From contig JAFRQC010000191.1 of NCBI GenBank assembly GCA_017428805.1, positions 1-10,142 on the forward strand: a DNA stretch of 10,142 nt, written 5' to 3'. Under the pieces are notes generated by a model, which saw nothing but the letters and a program-made list of their open reading frames with translations, had not been told where the DNA came from and searched no databases. The DNA comes from Prevotella sp. (lineage in GTDB: Bacteria; Bacteroidota; Bacteroidia; Bacteroidales; Bacteroidaceae). A program made the position numbers and the translations under genes. Shown here piece after piece: positions 1-5,766 of this stretch (position 1 is the stretch's first letter; every line of letters begins with the position of its first letter).

Positions 1-211
1 GATGAAAGTACTCCACGACTGCGAAGGTCACGACATCGTCCTTGACTGCGAGAAGCTCGACTACATCTCATCGAGTGGTCTGCGCCTCTTCCTGGCACTG
101 CTCAAGGTGGCCAAGGCGAAGGGCAGTAAGGTCTGCGTCGCAGCCATGAACGATAATCTCCGCCAGGTGTTTGCCATGACAGGCTTCACCCACCTCTTCG
201 AGTTCGTATGA
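1..211 (+). CDS. STAS-domain protein (anti-sigma factor antagonist-like), 5' end outside window
   Basis: The visible 69 residues match the C-terminal two thirds of a STAS domain. There is a hydrophobic strand (IVLDC), then the phosphorylation loop YISSSGLR at visible residues 21-28, then an amphipathic helix (LRLFLALLKVAKAKG), a strand (KVCVAAM) and a final helix/strand typical of SpoIIAA/RsbV. By alignment with the SpoIIAA DSSGL loop, Ser24 is the likely phospho-acceptor; the loop Asp is replaced by Ser. STAS domains are about 100 residues, so the first ATG in the window (position 2) is probably internal and roughly 30 residues lie upstream. Such proteins normally bind a kinase-type anti-sigma factor in a partner switch, which is family knowledge; no kinase or SpoIIE phosphatase is visible here. 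The stop overlaps the next start (ATGA, 208-211), so the two products are probably translationally coupled. Confidence 0.85.
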   Translation, partial: MKVLHDCEGHDIVLDCEKLDYISSSGLRLFLALLKVAKAKGSKVCVAAMNDNLRQVFAMTGFTHLFEFV

Positions 212-1275
212 CACCCATGCAGAGCCCCCATACCGCGGAACTTCTCGACGCCTATCGCGCCGAGTTGCCGCAGTTGGAGCAATTGGCAGAGCAGGCTTCC
301 AGCATGCTTCGCGAAGCCCTGCTCGAACAGAACATCCAACTGAACACCTTCGAGCGGCGCATCAAGACGGAAGAGTCGCTGACAGGTAAGTTGGAGAAGA
401 AAGGTTATAAGTACCAGACCATCTACGACATCACCGACCTCGTCGGCATCAGGGTGGTCACATACTATACAGACGATGTGGACAAGGTAGCCGCCATCAC
501 CAAGAAGATCTTCGACATCGACTGGAAGAACTCCGTCGACAAGCGCAAGCATCAGCTGAACAGCTTCGGCTACCTCTCACTCCACTATATCTGCTATCTG
601 AAGGAAGGACCGCTGCGCAGCATCCCCTTCGAGATACAGATGCGAACGGCCCTGCAGCATGTATGGTCGGCTATTGAGCACGACATCGGCTACAAGGGAG
701 CCGTCAAGCTCCCGCCAGAGTTCGTCAGGCAGTTCAGCCGTCTGGCAGGCATGCTTGAGATGGCCGACGATGAGTTCAGCCGTCTGCGCACCACGATGAC
801 AGAATACCGCCGACAGGTGCAGGCGTTAGTCAAGTCTGGCCATTTCAGCGAGGTGTCGCTCTCCACAGACTCTTTCCGTCAGTTCCTGGAACTGAAGCCC
901 TTCGACCGACTGAACCAGCGTATCGCTGCCGTGAACCAGGCTGAGATATTCCCCGCGCCGATGATGCAGTTCCTACCCATTCTCGAGAGTTTCCGATTCA
1001 CGAACCTCGGCGACATCAAGCTGTTTATATCAGAGAACAGCGAGGACGCCTACCAATTGGCCGTCTCTCAAATTGCCATCACCGACCTCGACATCCTCTC
1101 TGAGAGCATCGGCCTGCAGAACCTCTGCCTGGTCTATGCCATCAAACAGGGAAAGGGGCTCTACGGCATCAAGGCCATCTACGATACCATTAACGGCGAA
1201 CAGGAATCCAATACCGCCCTGGCAGAGAACATTCTCCATCTGGCGTCCCAACTGCCGTTCATGCACAATTCATAA
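208..1275 (+). CDS. RelA/SpoT-domain nucleotide pyrophosphokinase, synthetase-only
   Basis: 355 residues. The RelA/SpoT synthetase domain spans about residues 45-170. Its landmarks are RRIKTEESLTGKL (50-62), DITDLVGIRVV (74-84, with the metal-binding Asp likely D77), the GYLSLHY substrate loop (121-127), EIQMRT with the catalytic Glu (E142), and AIEHDIGYK (155-163). There is no HD hydrolase domain before it and no TGS/ACT region after it, so it is not a full RelA/SpoT enzyme. It belongs with small alarmone synthetases or toxSAS-like enzymes, which transfer pyrophosphate from ATP to GTP/GDP or, in some toxins, to ATP/ADP or tRNA. Residues 170-355 form an extra region I cannot assign, longer than in RelP/RelQ. 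The ATG at 208 overlaps the STAS stop; an in-frame ATG at 217 is an alternative start. The catalytic motifs look intact, so it is probably active. Which nucleotide it modifies cannot be read from sequence. Confidence 0.88.
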   Translation: MTPMQSPHTAELLDAYRAELPQLEQLAEQASSMLREALLEQNIQLNTFERRIKTEESLTGKLEKKGYKYQTIYDITDLVGIRVVTYYTDDVDKVAAITKKIFDIDWKNSVDKRKHQLNSFGYLSLHYICYLKEGPLRSIPFEIQMRTALQHVWSAIEHDIGYKGAVKLPPEFVRQFSRLAGMLEMADDEFSRLRTTMTEYRRQVQALVKSGHFSEVSLSTDSFRQFLELKPFDRLNQRIAAVNQAEIFPAPMMQFLPILESFRFTNLGDIKLFISENSEDAYQLAVSQIAITDLDILSESIGLQNLCLVYAIKQGKGLYGIKAIYDTINGEQESNTALAENILHLASQLPFMHNS

Positions 1276-1280
1276 GATAC

Positions 1281-1313
1281 AATAATCCCCCGCTCGGCAA
1301 GCGGGGGATTATT
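1281..1313. terminator. Bidirectional hairpin terminator between convergent genes
   Basis: A perfect 14-bp inverted repeat: arm 1281-1294 (AATAATCCCCCGCT) pairs with 1300-1313, leaving a 5-nt CGGCA loop. The GC-rich core is flanked by A/T pairs, so the downstream side is T-rich in either direction. It lies 5 nt after the alarmone synthetase stop and 7 nt beyond the stop of the convergent transporter, so it can end both transcripts. Confidence 0.92.
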
Positions 1314-1320
1314 ATTTATA

Positions 1321-2826
1321 TTAAATAAGGTGTAGCGTGCCCATCAGATAGACGAGGCCGAAACCGAGCACCATTGAGATGACACCCATAATGACACCCA
1401 TCTTTGCCATCTCGTTCTGCTTCACATAACCCGTGGCGAAGGCCAAAGCGTTCGGCGGGGTGGAGATAGGCAGGATCATGGCCGAAGAGGCCGCGATGGC
1501 CACACCAATCAGTACGGTGGGCGTGCCGCCGATAGGATCGAGCTTGTCACCCATGGCTCCACAGACGATGGCAAGGATCGGCATGAGCAGGGCTGCCGTA
1601 GCAGAGTTGGAGATGAAGTTCGACAGCAGGTAGCAGATGGCACCGCCAAGGAGCAGGATGAGTAACGGTGAGAACTCGCCGAAGGGGATGCTCTCCACGG
1701 CGTTATGGGCCAAGCCTGAGGAATTCAGGCCGTAGCCGAGGGCGAAACCACCGGCCACCATCCAGATGACACTCCAGTTGATCTGCTCAAGGTCACGCTT
1801 GTTGATGACACCTGTCAGGGCAAACACAGCAAACGGAATCATAGCCACCGTATAGGAATTGATGCCCGTTACGCTGTCGAGCAACCAGAGGGCTACCGTG
1901 ACGAAGAAGGTGACAATGACCACATTAGCTTGGAAACCCTTCTGCATGCTGCCCTCGATATTCAGTTCGATACGTTTCTGGGTGAAGGGGAACATACTGA
2001 GCAGAATGCGCCAGCTGATGAACAGCAGCACGATGACCAGCGGGAACATGAACATCATCCACTGACCGAAGCCCAGTCCGAGGTTCAGGCCCTCAGGGTC
2101 GTTGAGGTATTTCAGGGCGATAGTGTTCGGAGGCGTGCCGATAGGTGTACCCATACCACCGAGGTTGGCAGCCACTGGGATAGACATGGCCAGGGCGATG
2201 CGGCCCTTGCCCTCGGGGGGCAGCTGACGGAACACGGGAGTGAGGAAGGTCAGCATCATGGCAGCCGTAGCCGTGTTGGACACGAACATCGAGAAGAGGC
2301 CCGTGATGAGCAGGAAGCCCAGGAGCACCATCTCACTCTTCGTACCGAAGGGCTTCAGCAGCACCTTGGCCAACTGAGCATCGAGCCCCGTCTTCGTGGC
2401 AGCGATCGCCAGCACGAAACCACCGATAAACAGCATGATCACCGGATCGGCAAAAGTGGCCATTACCCCTTTATAAGACAGGAGCTTACCTACTTCGGCC
2501 TCGTTCACCATCGGCAGGATACCGCTGTCTGTACAGAACAGGAGCATCAGTACGATGATGGCCACGGACGTAGCCCATGAGGATACGATCTCAAGGATCC
2601 ACATGAGCGTGGCAAACGCGAAGATGGCGATGATACGCTGCTGGATAACAGTCAGGTTCTGGATGCCATACCACTCGGCGGGCATGTTCCATAGCAGAAG
2701 GGTGACTAATGCCACAAGGGCAATCTTGACAGCACGCTTTGTGCTGTCTTCGGGGTGATACTTGCGCTGGTGACGCATCTTATGATACGCCTCTACCAGA
2801 TGAAAGCCTTCGTAAATGTGAAACAT
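1321..2826 (-). CDS. DASS (SLC13/INDY) family sodium:anion symporter
   Basis: 501 residues, full family length, mostly hydrophobic with about 11-12 membrane segments after a basic cytoplasmic N-terminus (residues 1-32). The DASS fingerprints are a first helix-hairpin motif SNTATAAMM (183-191), GTPIGTPPNT (226-235), a second motif SNSATAALLMP (407-417) and STPPNALAFATGYV (455-468). In VcINDY these SNT loops and the TPPN-type segments form the sodium and carboxylate sites. The second loop reads SNS instead of SNT. Family members import or exchange C4-dicarboxylates, citrate, sulfate or phosphate; substrate is not decidable here, though succinate-type dicarboxylates suit a Prevotella-like metabolism. 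The gene stands alone between a shared terminator and its own promoter. The ATG at 2826 precedes a plausible cytoplasmic leader; no closer start fits better. Confidence 0.93.
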   Translation of the reverse strand: MFHIYEGFHLVEAYHKMRHQRKYHPEDSTKRAVKIALVALVTLLLWNMPAEWYGIQNLTVIQQRIIAIFAFATLMWILEIVSSWATSVAIIVLMLLFCTDSGILPMVNEAEVGKLLSYKGVMATFADPVIMLFIGGFVLAIAATKTGLDAQLAKVLLKPFGTKSEMVLLGFLLITGLFSMFVSNTATAAMMLTFLTPVFRQLPPEGKGRIALAMSIPVAANLGGMGTPIGTPPNTIALKYLNDPEGLNLGLGFGQWMMFMFPLVIVLLFISWRILLSMFPFTQKRIELNIEGSMQKGFQANVVIVTFFVTVALWLLDSVTGINSYTVAMIPFAVFALTGVINKRDLEQINWSVIWMVAGGFALGYGLNSSGLAHNAVESIPFGEFSPLLILLLGGAICYLLSNFISNSATAALLMPILAIVCGAMGDKLDPIGGTPTVLIGVAIAASSAMILPISTPPNALAFATGYVKQNEMAKMGVIMGVISMVLGFGLVYLMGTLHLI

Positions 2827-2875
2827 CTAATTATTTACAATTTAAAGATTGACTATTTTATAATTTTTGCGGTTG

Positions 2876-2883
2876 CAAAGGTA
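2876..2883 (-). promoter_or_regulatory. -7 promoter element (TACCTTTG) for the DASS transporter
   Basis: On the minus strand TACCTTTG matches the Bacteroidetes -7 consensus TAnnTTTG, 49 nt upstream of the ATG. I see no clean TTTG at the expected -33 position (about 2904-2907), so only the -7 half is supported. The leader 2827-2870 is AT-rich. Confidence 0.6.
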
Positions 2884-3033
2884 CGAAGTTTTTTCTTATC
2901 AGCCGATGCCGAATTCTTAAATAATACGAATATTGAGTGTATAAATACACGATTTCCCCTCTCCTTCCCTGCTTCAAGACTGATTGATATGTAGACATAG
3001 CAAAAATCCGTGTCTCTTTGGACTGTCGTATAG

Positions 3034-3224
3034 CTAAATGATATTCACAGAGTCGAGGAAAATGATGAAGATGGCTATGGGTACGAGCCAGCGCAGTACA
3101 AACAAATACAGGAACGACCCCACACGCGGGGCATATAGCCGCCATACGTGATGAGTATGCCCAAGCCTACGGCACTGCCTGCGGCGGCCAGCAAGACTCC
3201 AATTTTTGATGAGAATGACTTCAT
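3034..3224 (-). pseudogene. Collapsed neurotransmitter:sodium symporter (NSS/SNF) remnant, middle deleted
   Basis: Reading from ATG 3224 gives a 49-codon frame to a TAG at 3077-3075. It begins MKSFSSKIGVLLAAAGSAVG, the TM1 start of NSS transporters (SKxGxxLAxAGSAVGLGNIWRFP). It departs from the family right after GLG, where NIWRFP should follow. A second minus-strand frame ending at TAG 3036-3034 reads GSFLYLFVLRWLVPIAIFII then FLDSVNII, which resembles the last membrane helix and C-terminus of the same family. About 400 central residues are therefore missing and the two ends lie in different frames within 191 bp. A TATTTTTG box (3232-3239) sits just upstream of the ATG. Family assignment is from recalled motifs, not a search. 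An alternative is a short membrane peptide, but the match of both ends to one family favours an internal deletion plus frameshift. Confidence 0.6.
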
Positions 3225-3231
3225 AATGCGT

Positions 3232-3239
3232 CAAAAATA
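3232..3239 (-). promoter_or_regulatory. Possible residual -7 box (TATTTTTG) upstream of the NSS remnant
   Basis: On the minus strand TATTTTTG fits TAnnTTTG and lies 7 nt before the ATG at 3224, which would give a nearly leaderless transcript. The surrounding T-runs make a chance match possible, and no spaced -33 TTTG is evident. Confidence 0.3.
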
Positions 3240-3315
3240 CAAAAAAAAATGCCTACGCCATAACAGTTCAGGCAAATTTTTAGAATTTGTTAGTATTAAA
3301 TTTACAAAAAATCCG

Positions 3316-3323
3316 TACCTTTG
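3316..3323 (+). promoter_or_regulatory. -7 promoter element (TACCTTTG) for the HAD lipoprotein gene
   Basis: TACCTTTG followed by CAGC matches the Bacteroidetes -7 consensus, 21 nt upstream of the ATG at 3345. A TTTG occurs at 3286-3289 but is 26 nt away, longer than the 20 nt seen at other promoters in this window, so the -33 half is uncertain. Confidence 0.65.
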
Positions 3324-3344
3324 CAGCGTCTAAATATAAAGGTT

Positions 3345-4481
3345 ATGAAAAAGAATATGAGACAAACCAGACTCTGGATGTTCGCCGCCATCCTTTCCAT
3401 CCTCTGCGGCGCAACCACATTCACGTCGTGTAACAAGACCGACAACCCCGTCGTCGTGCCCACCCCGACACCTACCCCAACACCGTCGCCTCTGCAGAGG
3501 GAGTTCTTCCCCAACTGGAACAAGTGCGAGGCTTTGAACGTCCTGCAGGAATATGTCGAAGACGTGACCAATCCCAAATCGGCCAACTTCATCAGCGCCG
3601 AAGACCGCATCGTCACCTTCGACATGGACGGCACCTTCGTCGGCGAGCTCTATCCCACCTACTTTGAGTATAACATGCTCGAATACCGTGCACTCGACGA
3701 TCCCACCTACAAAGACCAGGCTCCCGACGATGTGCGTGAGGCCGCTCAGGACATCCGCGACTTCGTGCGCCACGGCAAGAAGCTGCCCGACCACTTCGAC
3801 ATGAAGCATGCCCGTGCCGCCGCCAAAGCCTACGCCGGCATGAGCATCGCCGAGTTCGACGCCTACGTCAAGGCCTACGCCGCCCTCCCTGCCAACGGCT
3901 TCAAAGGGATGACCTACGGCGAGAGCTTCTACAAGCCCATGCTCGATGTCTTCGACTACCTCAAGGCCAACGGCTTCACCTTCTATGTCGTTTCCGGTTC
4001 CGACCGTTTCATCTGCCGCTCGCTCGTAGAGTCCATCGGCATCGAGCCTAACCGCGTCATCGGCATGGACGTCATGCTCAAGACCAACAACCAGGGCGAC
4101 AACGAAGGTGTCAATTACACCATGGGCAAAGACGAATACCTCATCCGCACCGACAGCCTGCTCATCAAGGACCTCAAGACCAACAAGGTGAAGCAGATCA
4201 GCCAGGAGATCGGCAAGGTGCCCGTACTCTCCTTCGGCAACAGCAGCGGCGACCAGGCCATGCACAACTACTGCCTGAGCAATAATAAATACCGCACCGC
4301 CACCTTCATGCTCGTCGCCGATGATGACGTGCGCGACCATGCCGACCTTGAAGAGGGAGCCAAGCGTGAAGCCAAATGGCGCGAGAACGGCTATACCGTC
4401 ATTTCGATGAAGAACGACTTCAAGACCATCTACGGCGACAAAGTGGAGAAGACCGACTTCACCTTTCCGGAAGGTGAATAA
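3345..4481 (+). CDS. Lipoprotein HAD-superfamily phosphatase (phosphoserine phosphatase-like fold)
   Basis: 378 residues from ATG 3345. The frame is open upstream to a TTG at 3321, but that TTG lies inside the promoter box. Residues 1-28 are a signal peptide with basic MKKNMRQTR, a hydrophobic core and the lipobox FTSC, with Cys29 the predicted lipidated residue. A PTPTPTPTPSP linker (about 39-49) follows. HAD motif I is FDMDGT (92-97), with D93 the likely nucleophile and D95 the acid/base. Motif II is VVSGSD (215-220), and motif IV is FGNSSGDQAM (297-306), carrying the metal-binding Asp303; K291 is a candidate motif III lysine. The long insertion after motif I (about 100-200) would be the cap. 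It is probably a periplasm-facing, membrane-anchored phosphomonoesterase. Substrate is unknown. Motifs are intact and it is apparently monocistronic. Confidence 0.88.
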   Translation: MKKNMRQTRLWMFAAILSILCGATTFTSCNKTDNPVVVPTPTPTPTPSPLQREFFPNWNKCEALNVLQEYVEDVTNPKSANFISAEDRIVTFDMDGTFVGELYPTYFEYNMLEYRALDDPTYKDQAPDDVREAAQDIRDFVRHGKKLPDHFDMKHARAAAKAYAGMSIAEFDAYVKAYAALPANGFKGMTYGESFYKPMLDVFDYLKANGFTFYVVSGSDRFICRSLVESIGIEPNRVIGMDVMLKTNNQGDNEGVNYTMGKDEYLIRTDSLLIKDLKTNKVKQISQEIGKVPVLSFGNSSGDQAMHNYCLSNNKYRTATFMLVADDDVRDHADLEEGAKREAKWRENGYTVISMKNDFKTIYGDKVEKTDFTFPEGE

Positions 4482-4558
4482 GTAAAAATGATAAAATGTA
4501 AGAAAGACATGACCAGAAGGTTTCCATCACCGGCTTAGGCGATGATGACAAAGTAGTG

Positions 4559-4663
4559 ATGATGCAGGAGCTGGGTGAAGATGAGCTTGACGAGGCTACG
4601 GGAGGTACGGCTGTATCGCCGTCTCACATTATTCGATTATCAGCGTCATCAAATAGTAAATAG
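4559..4663 (+). CDS. Candidate small peptide with double-glycine leader (bacteriocin/RiPP-like)
   Basis: The 34-residue frame from ATG 4559 begins MMQELGEDELDEATGG, followed by an 18-residue tail starting TAVSPSHII. Counting back from the second Gly as -1, it has Leu at -12, Glu-Leu at -8/-7, a small hydrophobic residue (Ala) at -4, and Gly-Gly at -2/-1. Those are the conserved positions of leaders cut by C39-peptidase ABC exporters. The frame is open further upstream to 4502 (after TAA 4499-4501), and that stretch also looks coding-like, so the true N-terminus could be longer if a frameshift or stop has broken it; GTG 4556 and ATG 4562 are other starts. No maturation enzyme or exporter lies in the window and no clear promoter or ribosome site is seen. 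It sits between the phosphatase and the next terminator, so it may be co-transcribed. It may also be a fragment or a chance frame. Confidence 0.35.
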   Translation: MMQELGEDELDEATGGTAVSPSHIIRLSASSNSK

Positions 4664-4707
4664 TACTATTAGTACTACTATTGAACCTAACTTGTTGATT
4701 ATCAACA

Positions 4708-4751
4708 AATAGAGTAGATGTAGGGGAATAATCCCCTACATCTACTCTATT
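4708..4751. terminator. Long hairpin terminator between convergent phosphatase and kor operon
   Basis: A perfect 19-bp inverted repeat, arms 4708-4726 and 4733-4751, around AATAAT; pairing the outer A/T of the loop gives 20 bp. It ends 3 nt past the korB stop and is followed on the plus strand by TTTTATTT. It can serve both directions. A smaller inverted repeat TTGTTGA/TCAACAA (4692-4708) abuts it on the plus-strand upstream side. Confidence 0.9.
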
Positions 4752-4754
4752 GTT

Positions 4755-5762
4755 TTATTTCACTTCCCAGATATCGTTGGTCTCGAGGAGCTCCGTGAAG
4801 TTATGATACTTCTTCTGGGCTGAGACCTCTTCGAGCTGGGCGTAGACAGCCTCGTTGTAGGTGGGAGCCTCCACATCACGGATCACACCGAGGGCGATGG
4901 GGAAACCATCCTCAGGCGTCATCATCGCAAGCTTCAGCTGCAGGGTGTTGTCCTCGCAGTGGGCATCGTGAACGAGTACGTCGTCGATGGTGTAGCCGTC
5001 CTTACCGATCTCCACCACCTTCAGGCCAAAGCCCTGCTGCACGAGTCCGAACTCATTGTTCTCACCGAAGACGAGTTTCTCACCGTGACGCACGTAGATG
5101 GCGTTCTTCTTACGGCCTTCGTTGTTATAGACCACATCGTGACAGTGGTCGTTGAAGATGACGCAGTTCTGCAGGACCTCCGTCACCGAAGCACCCTTGT
5201 GCTCATAGGCAGCCTTCAGCACCTCAACCGTTCCCTTGGCATCGGTAGCGACGCAACGGGCGAAGAAGTGTCCACGGGCACCAAAGCAAAGCTCGGCAGG
5301 ACGGAAAGGATCCTCCACCGTTCCGTAAGGGCTCGACTTCGAGACGAAGCCACGGGGAGAGGTGGGTGAATACTGTCCTTTCGTCAGACCGTAGATACGG
5401 TTGTTGAGCAGGATCATGTTGAGGTCGATGTTACGACGGTTGGCGTGGATGAAGTGGTTACCGCCGATAGCCAGACCATCGCCGTCGCCTGACACCTGCC
5501 AGACGGTGAGGTTGGGGTTTGCGACTTTCGCACCGGTGGCGATGGCAGCGGCACGACCGTGAATGGTGTTCATACCATAGGTGGCCATGTAGTGCGGCAG
5601 ACGGCTGCTACAGCCGATACCGCTGATAACTGCGATGTTCTCAGGGGCTACGCCGATCTCGGCCATAGCCTTATGGAGTGAAGCCAGGAAGAAGTGGTCA
5701 CCACAACCCGGGCACCAACGCGGCTGGCCTTTCTTAAAATCTTGTGCTGTATATGTACTCAT
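4755..5762 (-). CDS. korB: 2-oxoglutarate:ferredoxin oxidoreductase, beta subunit
   Basis: 335 residues, normal for the thiamine-diphosphate-binding beta subunit of two-subunit 2-oxoacid:ferredoxin oxidoreductases. It carries WCPGCGDH (16-23), GIGCSSR (48-54), the ThDP/Mg motif GDGDGLAIGGNH (92-103) with NNRIYG (120-125), and a later Cys200. Cys17, Cys20, Cys51 and Cys200 have the spacing expected of the four ligands of the single [4Fe-4S] cluster in this subunit. Together with KorA it converts 2-oxoglutarate plus CoA to succinyl-CoA and CO2 using ferredoxin in the cytoplasm. In anaerobic Bacteroidales the reverse or linking direction around succinyl-CoA is also plausible. The 4-nt gap from korA indicates one transcript. 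Related enzymes use other 2-oxoacids, so substrate specificity is by family resemblance only. Confidence 0.92.
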   Translation of the reverse strand: MSTYTAQDFKKGQPRWCPGCGDHFFLASLHKAMAEIGVAPENIAVISGIGCSSRLPHYMATYGMNTIHGRAAAIATGAKVANPNLTVWQVSGDGDGLAIGGNHFIHANRRNIDLNMILLNNRIYGLTKGQYSPTSPRGFVSKSSPYGTVEDPFRPAELCFGARGHFFARCVATDAKGTVEVLKAAYEHKGASVTEVLQNCVIFNDHCHDVVYNNEGRKKNAIYVRHGEKLVFGENNEFGLVQQGFGLKVVEIGKDGYTIDDVLVHDAHCEDNTLQLKLAMMTPEDGFPIALGVIRDVEAPTYNEAVYAQLEEVSAQKKYHNFTELLETNDIWEVK

Positions 5763-5766
5763 AGCT

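Noticed and set aside
1930..2580. 216-codon open frame antisense to the DASS transporter
   Set aside because: Low-complexity His/Glu/Gln/Arg-rich translation, typical of the reverse of hydrophobic membrane codons.
3330..4340. 336-codon open frame antisense to the HAD lipoprotein gene
   Set aside because: Its composition is the mirror of the GC-rich sense codons (Val/Gly/Asp/Glu/His rich), with no domain match, no promoter, and a complete, motif-bearing gene on the other strand.
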